From: Methanobacteriota archaeon
Lineage (GTDB): Archaea; Thermoplasmatota; Poseidoniia; Poseidoniales; Poseidoniaceae
Direction: 5' to 3'
Assembly: GCA_029979405.1 (NCBI GenBank)
Contig: JAPOHM010000063.1
Coordinates: 1-7,542, forward strand
DNA: 7,542 bases
Of the stretch, positions 1-5,589 are shown piece by piece. The notes beneath the pieces were generated by a model that did not search any database, had not been told where the DNA came from, and worked only from the letters and a program-made list of their open reading frames with translations. The position numbers were made by a program, and so were the translations under genes. Each line of letters starts with the position of its first letter. Positions within the stretch are counted from its first letter, which is position 1.

Positions 1-1
1 A

Positions 2-223
2 TTGAGCAAAATTGGTAGATTAATGAGATTAGATGAAGCGATTTTTGATGAGTGGGTTGAAAATCAAGTTTCCGCTATTATGTACAATAATCCCAACACA
101 GTATACAGTTTAGCTGCTATGACCGTTAGCGACCCAGAAATAAGATACGAGATGCTTGAGTGCGATGATGGGCAAATACTCTATGATATGCTACTTGAGC
201 AACTTGATGTCATTAAGATATGA
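2..223 (+). CDS. Unrecognised small acidic protein, probably 5'-truncated by the window edge
   Basis: The reading frame is open from the left edge to a TGA at 221-223. It gives about 73 residues if the TTG at 2-4 is the first codon, or 66 residues from the ATG at 23-25. Because the frame reaches the edge, the true start may lie outside the window. The product is acidic, with DEAIFDEW near the start and LECDDGQ later, and looks soluble: there is no signal peptide or membrane segment. I recognise no family. Its stop overlaps an ATG in the panB frame (ATGA at 220-223), so the two genes are probably co-transcribed, but this says nothing firm about function. It could be a short independent protein or the tail of a longer one. 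Confidence 0.5.
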   Translation: MSKIGRLMRLDEAIFDEWVENQVSAIMYNNPNTVYSLAAMTVSDPEIRYEMLECDDGQILYDMLLEQLDVIKI

Positions 224-273
224 ATCAATTTACATTAGCGAGGATTGAAAACCGTAGCACCTGTGGAATAACT

Positions 274-1089
274 ATGTCCGTACATGGGCAAGCGAAGAAA
301 GTCACGACTCATACGCTTCAGGAAATGAAGCGTGCTGGTGAAAAAATCACTATGTTAACCGCATATGATTACAGCCTCGCAAAACTTGTTGATAGAGGCG
401 GAGTAGATGTAATTCTTGTTGGAGATTCAGCATCTAATGTTATGGCTGGAAGAGATACAACCGTTCCGATGAGTCTCGACCACATGATTTACCATGCACA
501 ATGTGTTGAGAGAGCAGTAGATAGAGCACTAATCGTTGTTGATATGCCGTTTGGCTCATATCAAGGAAATTCAGCAATAGCATTGGAAAGTGCGATTCGA
601 ATAATGAAAGAATCAGGAGGTCACGCCGTAAAATTAGAAGGGGGTTCAGAAATTGTTGGAAGCATAGAAAGAATCCTTACCGCTGGAATTCCAGTCATGG
701 GTCATCTTGGATTGACTCCACAATCGATATACAAATTTGGAACTTATACTGTGCGTGCCAAGGAAGAAGAGGAAGCTGAGAAGTTAATTTCTGACGCTAA
801 GATATTAGAAGAGGCGGGATGCTTTGCAATCGTTCTTGAGAAAATACCAGCTCACTTAGCAAAACAAGTAAGTGAATCCATTGCAATACCAACTATTGGA
901 ATAGGCGCAGGTGCTGATTGCGACGGTCAAGTACTGGTTTTGCATGATATGTTAGGAATTACAACAGACTTCAGTCCAAGATTCCTAAGAAGATATCTTG
1001 ACCTCGAAAATCAAATCACTTCCGCAGTTGAACAGTACTGCACAGATGTGAGGTCGAAGGATTTCCCGAATGATGAAGAATCATATTAG
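274..1089 (+). CDS. panB: 3-methyl-2-oxobutanoate hydroxymethyltransferase (ketopantoate hydroxymethyltransferase)
   Basis: PanB transfers a hydroxymethyl group from 5,10-methylenetetrahydrofolate (or an archaeal pterin equivalent) to 2-oxoisovalerate to make ketopantoate, the first committed step of pantothenate and CoA synthesis in the cytoplasm. Counting from the ATG at 274 the protein has 271 residues, the usual family length. It shows LTAYDYS (28-34), the metal and substrate motif VGDS (D51, S52), the second metal Asp D90, K120 and metal ligand E122 in [15 protein letters not shown] (143-151), the catalytic base E189 in VLEKIP, and IGIGAG (208-213). An in-frame ATG at 220 overlaps the upstream stop and would add 18 residues with no counterpart in the family, so I prefer 274; neither start has a clear Shine-Dalgarno. 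The sequence, including [19 protein letters not shown] and a C-terminal KDFPND, strongly resembles Bacteroidetes PanB as I remember it, which suggests bacterial origin. The stop overlaps the stop of the convergent gene. Confidence 0.96.
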   Translation: MSVHGQAKKVTTHTLQEMKRAGEKITMLTAYDYSLAKLVDRGGVDVILVGDSASNVMAGRDTTVPMSLDHMIYHAQCVERAVDRALIVVDMPFGSYQGNSAIALESAIRIMKESGGHAVKLEGGSEIVGSIERILTAGIPVMGHLGLTPQSIYKFGTYTVRAKEEEEAEKLISDAKILEEAGCFAIVLEKIPAHLAKQVSESIAIPTIGIGAGADCDGQVLVLHDMLGITTDFSPRFLRRYLDLENQITSAVEQYCTDVRSKDFPNDEESY

Positions 1090-1493
1090 AAAATTGCATC
1101 AAAAAGCATAGCACCTGGAATGATGCTGAAAGCAATACCAAATCCGTGCCAAACGCCGTATTTTATTGGCGGTTGATTGGTCTTTGACCAAGACGCGGAT
1201 TGCCAAACCCACACCATGAATGGTATTGCGATATTGAAATAATTAGAACCAAGTGACCAAACGATAGCCATCGGTATGCAAACCAGACCAACACCAACAG
1301 CGTGGTCCTTAATTTCCCCAGCGTTTGTAATCTTACACAGGAGAGGGGCAGTAAAAACAGAAATGATTAGGCACAAAATCATAGGTGGGAATCGGTGTAC
1401 TGAAAGGCTTGCTGCACACAATGAAATCAAAACTACTCCAAAAACTGTAGGCCACAGGACATGGCGGAATTTGAGGTCGCTAGTGTCTCCCAT
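1086..1493 (-). CDS. Small multi-pass membrane protein of unknown function
   Basis: This 135-residue protein has no family I can name. Four or five hydrophobic segments are visible, at about residues 11-31, 36-54, 64-82, 84-100 and 114-134, joined by short loops, so it should be an integral membrane protein. The segment at 91-104 is tryptophan-rich ([12 protein letters not shown]) and is followed by a polar loop with KTNQPP. There is no signal peptide beyond the first helix and no catalytic motif. It is accepted as a gene because its composition is coherently that of a membrane protein and no convincing plus-strand gene covers 1090-1547. Its TAA shares bases with the panB TAG (4-bp overlap). 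Its ATG lies 54 bp from the preferred start of the divergent dioxygenase gene, leaving little room for two promoters. Confidence 0.72.
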   Translation of the reverse strand: MGDTSDLKFRHVLWPTVFGVVLISLCAASLSVHRFPPMILCLIISVFTAPLLCKITNAGEIKDHAVGVGLVCIPMAIVWSLGSNYFNIAIPFMVWVWQSASWSKTNQPPIKYGVWHGFGIAFSIIPGAMLFDAIF

Positions 1494-1547
1494 GGTCCTG
1501 CCAGTATGAAGCGAATCATAGAAGATGCGGAACTATGTCGCACAGAC

Positions 1548-2447
1548 ATGGCGAAAGGCAGTATCGTGGCGGCTTGTCTGGCCCCACATCCCCCACACCT
1601 CGTTTATGCTGAGAATCCTTCTCAAAACGAACCTAATTCTGAAGGTGGTTGGGAGCAGTTGAGATGGGGATATGAACGTCTGCGAGAATCTATCAAAGAT
1701 ATCGATTATGATGTTATTGTGATCATGTCTCCGCACTGGCAAACTTATATCGGGACTCATTTCCTCGGTGTTGAAAAATTTCAATCAAAAAGCGTCGACC
1801 CAATTTTTCCAAACCTATTCAGATACAATTACGATATCGATGTAGATGTTGAGTTAGCGAGATCTATTCACGACCAAGCAAAATCAGATGGATTAGCTGT
1901 TAAAATGATGGAGAATCCGGATTTTAGAGTTGACTATGGAACCATAGTATCATGCCACATGATCAGGCCCGAATGGGACAAACCAATAGTAGCTTTATCT
2001 TCAAACAGAGGAATGCACTATTATTCGGTAGAGGTAATGCAAGAAATGATGATCGAATTAGGCAAATCGACTGCTAAGGCTATCGAAGAAAGCGGGAAAA
2101 AATGTCTGTTGGTTGCTAGTAATTCACTTTCGCATCGACACTTTGTCTCAGAAACAAACCCTCCTGAAGACATGAGCAAGGAGCACATAACAAGCCACGC
2201 AATGCATTTGTGGGACATGCGAATGATTGAATTAATGAGACAAGGAAAATCTCAGCAGATTATCGATGAAATGCCTGAGTTTTGTGAACAGGCAATTGCA
2301 GAAACAGATGGTGGAGCACTTACTTGGCTTCTCTCTACCCTAGGGATTCCAGAACAACCTGCAAAATTGCACGGTTACGGGACAATTATTGGAACCGGAA
2401 ATGCAATCATGGAATGGCCAGTTAGAGAATGGGAGGCTAACGCATGA
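1548..2447 (+). CDS. amnB: 2-aminophenol 1,6-dioxygenase-like extradiol dioxygenase, catalytic beta subunit (LigB superfamily)
   Basis: This is a class III (LigB-type) non-heme Fe(II) extradiol dioxygenase. In bacterial AmnB/CnbCb the enzyme opens the 2-aminophenol ring between C1 and C6 to give 2-aminomuconate 6-semialdehyde. From the ATG at 1548 the protein has 299 residues. It shows LAPHPPHLVY (H14), SPHWQTY (H63), FRVDYGT (Y130), NSLSHRHF (H196) and AIAETDGG (E252). These sit one position after the published ligands H13, H62 and E251, catalytic H195 and Tyr129 of the Comamonas enzyme, so the Fe site looks complete. The C-terminal GYGTIIGTGNAIMEW is also family-typical. The frame stays open upstream to an ATG at 1461, but those extra residues overlap the divergent membrane gene and have no family match; ATG 1506 is a second alternative. 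The stop overlaps the next ATG (ATGA at 2444-2447), as expected for two subunits made together. Related substituted aminophenols or catechols remain possible substrates. Confidence 0.9.
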   Translation: MAKGSIVAACLAPHPPHLVYAENPSQNEPNSEGGWEQLRWGYERLRESIKDIDYDVIVIMSPHWQTYIGTHFLGVEKFQSKSVDPIFPNLFRYNYDIDVDVELARSIHDQAKSDGLAVKMMENPDFRVDYGTIVSCHMIRPEWDKPIVALSSNRGMHYYSVEVMQEMMIELGKSTAKAIEESGKKCLLVASNSLSHRHFVSETNPPEDMSKEHITSHAMHLWDMRMIELMRQGKSQQIIDEMPEFCEQAIAETDGGALTWLLSTLGIPEQPAKLHGYGTIIGTGNAIMEWPVREWEANA

Positions 2448-3826
2448 CTGGAAGCATCGTGAAATCACTCATAGTTCCAGCACATCCACACCCAGTGTTG
2501 TGTCCTGAGAAGAACGAAGGATGGCAAAACATTCGAAATGCCTACGATGAAGCAAGAAAGCAGATTGAGGAATCAGATGCAGACCTGATTATCATTTATT
2601 CAACACTCTGGCCGAGTATTATTGGTCATCAACTACAAGCCGACCCAAATCCAGAATGGGTTTTAGTTGATGCTGATTTCCACGATTTAGGAAGTATTCA
2701 CTATTCTCTAAAAATCGATGCAGAGTTTGCAAAATCATGGAATTCCGCTAATCTTTCAAGGGGTTTACAGTCAAGAACCGTTGCCTATGAAGGATTTCCA
2801 ATCGATGTGGGTTCCGTAGTAGCACTACAACTTCTAAATCCAGACAACAGGATTCCTGCAGTGATATGCTCCACGAACGTTTATTCTAACAGAGCTGAGA
2901 CCACAGTTTTAGCAAAATCATGTCTCGACGTAATCAAATCTACCGGCAGAAAGGCAGTTGCTGTTTCAGTAATGTCTCTCTCTAACAGGATGTTCACTGA
3001 ACCTATTCAGCCCGAAGAGGATAGGATTCATTCACTAAAAGACGATGAATGGAATCGTAAGATTCTGGAATTTTTAGAAATGGGTCGCCTTGAGGATGTG
3101 GGCCAACTAAGTAGAACAATTCATGACCAAATTAGAGTCAAGAAGGTAGTTGCATTCAAGCCTATGTGGTGGTTGTCTGCAATGAACAATAATCGTAACG
3201 ACCTGACAGGGAATGTATTAGCATACGAAGCCATTCATGGAGCAGGTGCCGCTGTTGTTGTTTTGGATCCTGAATCAAACGGTACGGGGGATAAAGAGTA
3301 TGATGAAGACGATGTTGAATTCTATTCAGGAGATAGGGATGTTTTAGATTCTGAAAAAGAAGAATTGGAGGACACAAACTTGGGTCCTGAACTTTACGAC
3401 CCTGTTGATTCTGAAAATTCAGTTAATACCGAAAAAGCACCAAAACCTGTTGGTGCTTATCCTCATGCAAGAAGAGAAGGAGATTTGATCTATCTTTCTG
3501 GAGTTGGGCCAAGACAACCTGGAGATAATTCTATTCCAGGAGGTCCAATAAAAGATACAAATGGTAATCCGTTAAATTATGACATCAAGGCACAAACACA
3601 TGCCGTTATTGACAACATTTCGAGGATATTGGAAGAAGCGGGTTCGTCAATTAATAACGTAATTGATGTAACATCATTTTTAGTAGATATGGATAGAGAT
3701 TTCGCAGGATATAATGAGGTTTGGGCTGAAACCTTGGGTAAGGTCGGACCTACAAGGACTACTTTGGCAATTAGTGCACTACCAACCCCAATAGCAGTTG
3801 AAATGAAGGTCATTGCGAAGATTTAG
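2444..3826 (+). CDS. Fusion: 2-aminophenol 1,6-dioxygenase-like alpha subunit + 2-aminomuconate deaminase-type RidA domain
   Basis: The 460-residue protein has three parts. Residues 1-275 match the AmnA/CnbCa alpha subunit: IIIYSTLW (49-56), YEGFPIDVGS (115-124), MSLSNRMF (177-184), the EEDRI...DDEWNRKIL stretch (191-208), and a GAGAAVVVLD end. The positions equal to the beta-subunit Fe ligands are mostly lost (second His is L55, catalytic His is N181, no Glu near 238), so this half should be structural, as in known alpha subunits. Residues 275-330 form a linker with 22 Asp/Glu in 56. Residues 331-460 form a complete RidA/YjgF domain of AmnD type: PVGAYPHARREGD (335-347), FLVDMDRDFAGYNEV (412-426), and GPTRTT with the substrate-carboxylate Arg R438 and E453. 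AmnD hydrolyses the enamine of 2-aminomuconate to 4-oxalocrotonate and ammonia. The ATG overlaps the amnB stop. I know of no described protein with this fusion. The domain calls are firm; the exact substrate is inferred. Confidence 0.88.
   Translation: MTGSIVKSLIVPAHPHPVLCPEKNEGWQNIRNAYDEARKQIEESDADLIIIYSTLWPSIIGHQLQADPNPEWVLVDADFHDLGSIHYSLKIDAEFAKSWNSANLSRGLQSRTVAYEGFPIDVGSVVALQLLNPDNRIPAVICSTNVYSNRAETTVLAKSCLDVIKSTGRKAVAVSVMSLSNRMFTEPIQPEEDRIHSLKDDEWNRKILEFLEMGRLEDVGQLSRTIHDQIRVKKVVAFKPMWWLSAMNNNRNDLTGNVLAYEAIHGAGAAVVVLDPESNGTGDKEYDEDDVEFYSGDRDVLDSEKEELEDTNLGPELYDPVDSENSVNTEKAPKPVGAYPHARREGDLIYLSGVGPRQPGDNSIPGGPIKDTNGNPLNYDIKAQTHAVIDNISRILEEAGSSINNVIDVTSFLVDMDRDFAGYNEVWAETLGKVGPTRTTLAISALPTPIAVEMKVIAKI
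3269..3433 (+). other. Acidic interdomain linker in the dioxygenase-deaminase fusion
   Basis: These bases encode about residues 276-330 of the fusion protein. Aspartate and glutamate make up roughly 40 percent of the segment, with a few Gly, Ser and Asn and almost no long hydrophobic run, so it is probably disordered. It begins right after the last recognisable alpha-subunit strand and ends just before the deaminase hallmark PVGAYPHA. The frame is continuous, with no stop or internal start needed, so the two domains are made as one chain. Confidence 0.8.
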
Positions 3827-3851
3827 GTCTATAACAACCGTTTATTGCTGA

Positions 3852-3870
3852 ATTCCTACGGAATAAATAA
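3852..3870 (+). promoter_or_regulatory. Candidate archaeal promoter/operator: palindrome plus TATA-like box upstream of the permease
   Basis: The 106 bp between the fusion gene and the permease ATG is the largest gap in the window. It contains a perfect inverted repeat, ATTCC-TAC-GGAAT (3852-3864), running directly into the AT-rich string AATAAATAA (3862-3870). A purine-rich GGAA just before an A/T box resembles a BRE plus TATA element. Transcription would then begin near 3890-3900, about 35-40 bp before the ATG at 3933. The palindrome could be a regulator site covering the BRE, or chance: 5-bp arms are short. No T-rich terminator is evident here. Confidence 0.25.
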
Positions 3871-3932
3871 CTAGGAACAACAATTGCCGTGGAATGTTGG
3901 TCTTAATCCGGTAATTTTTGGTGGAATTTTTG

Positions 3933-5588
3933 ATGGATTTAAGAAAAACTGCTTCTCAACTTTCTAAGGGTGAAATAAAATCTGTTGTCAAAGAAGTCAA
4001 GACAAAAATTGAACGTTCTCTCGACCTTATAGGTTTAGTAATAATATCCCTCGCAGCAATGATAGGTTCTGGTTTGTTCGTTCTTCCATCTTTCGCCGCA
4101 GATATTATGGGGCCTGGAATATGGTTGGCATTTCTTTTTGCAGGGGCTGTCGTTCTTCCTGGTGCGTATTCTAAATCCGAATTGGGTTCCGCAATGCCTT
4201 CAAGCGGTGGTTCATACCTGTATCTAGAAAGAACATTTGGGCCTCTTATCGGAACCATAAGCGGATTGGGACTTTGGGCATCATTTTTGTTAAAATCGGC
4301 CTTTGCGCTTATTGGATTTACTGCATATCTATACGCAGTAACAACTTATTTTGGAACATCCGTTGACACAATGATAGTATCGATGGCCGCTTTGGTTATC
4401 ATCACCGTACTGAACATATTCGGAATTAAGAAAATAAAGAAGGTACAAGCACCTATTCTGATTATCACAACAGCTGTTTTAATCTTAATTTGCATAGTCC
4501 AATTATTCGATTCTTCTGTAGATTATTCTATTCCTTGGGATGGAGCAATAAATGTGACAAAGAACGACCCTGTTCTTCTGGGTGAAGCCGCAGCTTTAGT
4601 CATAATTGCTTATGCGGGAATTATCAAGGTAGGTGCTATTGGAGGAGAGGTCAAAGATCCACAGAGAAATCTACCGCTCGGTATAATCATATCTTTAGTT
4701 GCTGCAATAATTCTATACTGTTTTGTCACTTTTGTTATGATGGCATCAATCCCTGGAGAATGGTGGTTAACTTCAGAAGGTAAACCTCGCGAGGATACAG
4801 TCTATGCGTTTGTAGACGCTGTAGCAGGAACAAAAATTGGAATCTTCATAGCTCTGCTTGCTTTCCTAACAATGATTTCTGGAGCCCTAGCCGGTGTCCT
4901 CGCGTCATCGAGATTTTTGTTTGCAATGAGCAGAGACAATCTTCTCCCTCAAGCCTTAGAAGACGTAAATGCAAAATTCGAAACGCCTCACTGGTCAATA
5001 ATTTTGACTGGTGTCACTATGGCCGCTTGTATACTACTACTGCCGGTAAAAGATGTTGCAAAACTTGCATCAGGATTCCAGATAATGATATTCACATTAG
5101 TTAACGTCAGCGTTATTATTCTTAGACGAGCGAGTTTTGCTCACGGATGGTATCGGCCTGAATACAAATCACCACTATATCCATACCTGCAAATTTGGGG
5201 TATAGTTTCTGGAACCTATCTTGTTTACTTAATGGGTAGTAAAGCGGTTATTGGAGCCTTGGGCGCTTTGATAATAGGAGTTGTGACATATTATGCATAT
5301 GGAGTTAAACACGGTAAAGTTCGTACCACACCCTTTGAGACCTTCATGCAAATGATTGCAGAATCCGATCCTTCTGAAAAGAAAATTAGGGAAGCCGCTT
5401 TTCATGCAGCCGACCTTGGTGGTAAAAATCACCTCACGCTGAAAGAATTTATATCCTCAATGAAAGCCCTTAACTTTGATTTTACTAATGACGAATACCG
5501 AGTTATTTTCCACACTGCTGACAAAGAGGAAAATGGATTCATTGATATTGACGAGTTTTTGGCATCTTTCGAAAAAGAAGAAGAATGA
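3933..5588 (+). CDS. APC-superfamily amino-acid permease with C-terminal EF-hand domain
   Basis: Counting from the ATG at 3933 the protein has 551 residues. After an amphipathic, lysine-rich N-terminus come about twelve membrane helices (residues 30-456). TM1 carries the substrate-binding loop IGSGLF (44-49), as in APC-family cation- or proton-coupled and exchanger-type amino-acid transporters. TM6 carries AYAGIIKVGAIGGEVKDP (226-243), the broken helix and following loop typical of the family, and LFAMSRDNLLP (329-339) follows TM8. The substrate cannot be read from sequence. Residues 485-547 form an EF-hand pair. The first loop, 494-505, is degenerate (D at 1, E at 12, but G, K and H at 3, 5 and 7). 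The second, 530-541 (DKEENGFIDIDE), fits a Ca2+-binding loop with D, E, N, D and E at 1, 3, 5, 9 and 12. The frame extends to TTG 3918 or GTG 3921, but ATG 3933 has a GGTGG eight bases upstream. The stop is 1 bp from the convergent surface-protein gene. Confidence 0.9.
   Translation: MDLRKTASQLSKGEIKSVVKEVKTKIERSLDLIGLVIISLAAMIGSGLFVLPSFAADIMGPGIWLAFLFAGAVVLPGAYSKSELGSAMPSSGGSYLYLERTFGPLIGTISGLGLWASFLLKSAFALIGFTAYLYAVTTYFGTSVDTMIVSMAALVIITVLNIFGIKKIKKVQAPILIITTAVLILICIVQLFDSSVDYSIPWDGAINVTKNDPVLLGEAAALVIIAYAGIIKVGAIGGEVKDPQRNLPLGIIISLVAAIILYCFVTFVMMASIPGEWWLTSEGKPREDTVYAFVDAVAGTKIGIFIALLAFLTMISGALAGVLASSRFLFAMSRDNLLPQALEDVNAKFETPHWSIILTGVTMAACILLLPVKDVAKLASGFQIMIFTLVNVSVIILRRASFAHGWYRPEYKSPLYPYLQIWGIVSGTYLVYLMGSKAVIGALGALIIGVVTYYAYGVKHGKVRTTPFETFMQMIAESDPSEKKIREAAFHAADLGGKNHLTLKEFISSMKALNFDFTNDEYRVIFHTADKEENGFIDIDEFLASFEKEEE
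5388..5588 (+). other. EF-hand pair domain appended to the permease
   Basis: About 65 residues follow the last membrane helix and a short linker, with two helix-loop-helix units in the usual EF-hand spacing (loops begin 36 residues apart). The second loop, at about 5520-5555, meets the EF-hand pattern at positions 1, 3, 5, 6 (Gly), 8 (Ile), 9 and 12. The first loop, at about 5412-5447, keeps only the terminal acidic positions and probably binds Ca2+ weakly or not at all. With the usual APC topology (both ends inside) the domain would face the cytoplasm and could sense internal Ca2+. Confidence 0.75.
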
Positions 5589-5589
5589 T

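Noticed and set aside
220..273. N-terminal extension of panB from the ATG at 220
   Set aside because: It gives a tidy ATGA overlap with the upstream gene, but the 18 added residues have no counterpart in PanB, whereas ATG 274 matches the normal family N-terminus. The choice is not certain.
1276..1509. Plus-strand open frame of 77 codons antisense to the membrane protein
   Set aside because: Its translation is Arg/Thr/Pro-rich with no domain or coherent hydrophobicity, while the opposite strand gives a convincing membrane protein.
1533..2218. Minus-strand open frames inside amnB (1533-1784 and 2021-2218)
   Set aside because: They lie wholly within a strongly supported gene, and their translations show no recognisable features.
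2444..3271. The alpha-subunit half as a second active dioxygenase
   Set aside because: The positions of the second His ligand, the catalytic His and the Glu ligand are Leu, Asn and a non-acidic residue, so a functional Fe site is unlikely.
3162..3813. Minus-strand open frames inside the fusion gene (3162-3377 and 3577-3813)
   Set aside because: They are antisense to the linker and to conserved RidA sequence; the first is a low-quality His/Pro/Gln/Leu-rich translation.
3956..4258. 100-codon minus-strand open frame inside the permease
   Set aside because: It mirrors conserved TM1-TM3 sequence of the permease and has no independent support.
5412..5447. First EF-hand loop of the permease as a full Ca2+ site
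   Set aside because: Loop positions 3, 5 and 7 are Gly, Lys and His instead of oxygen ligands; it is better seen as a degenerate partner of the second loop.
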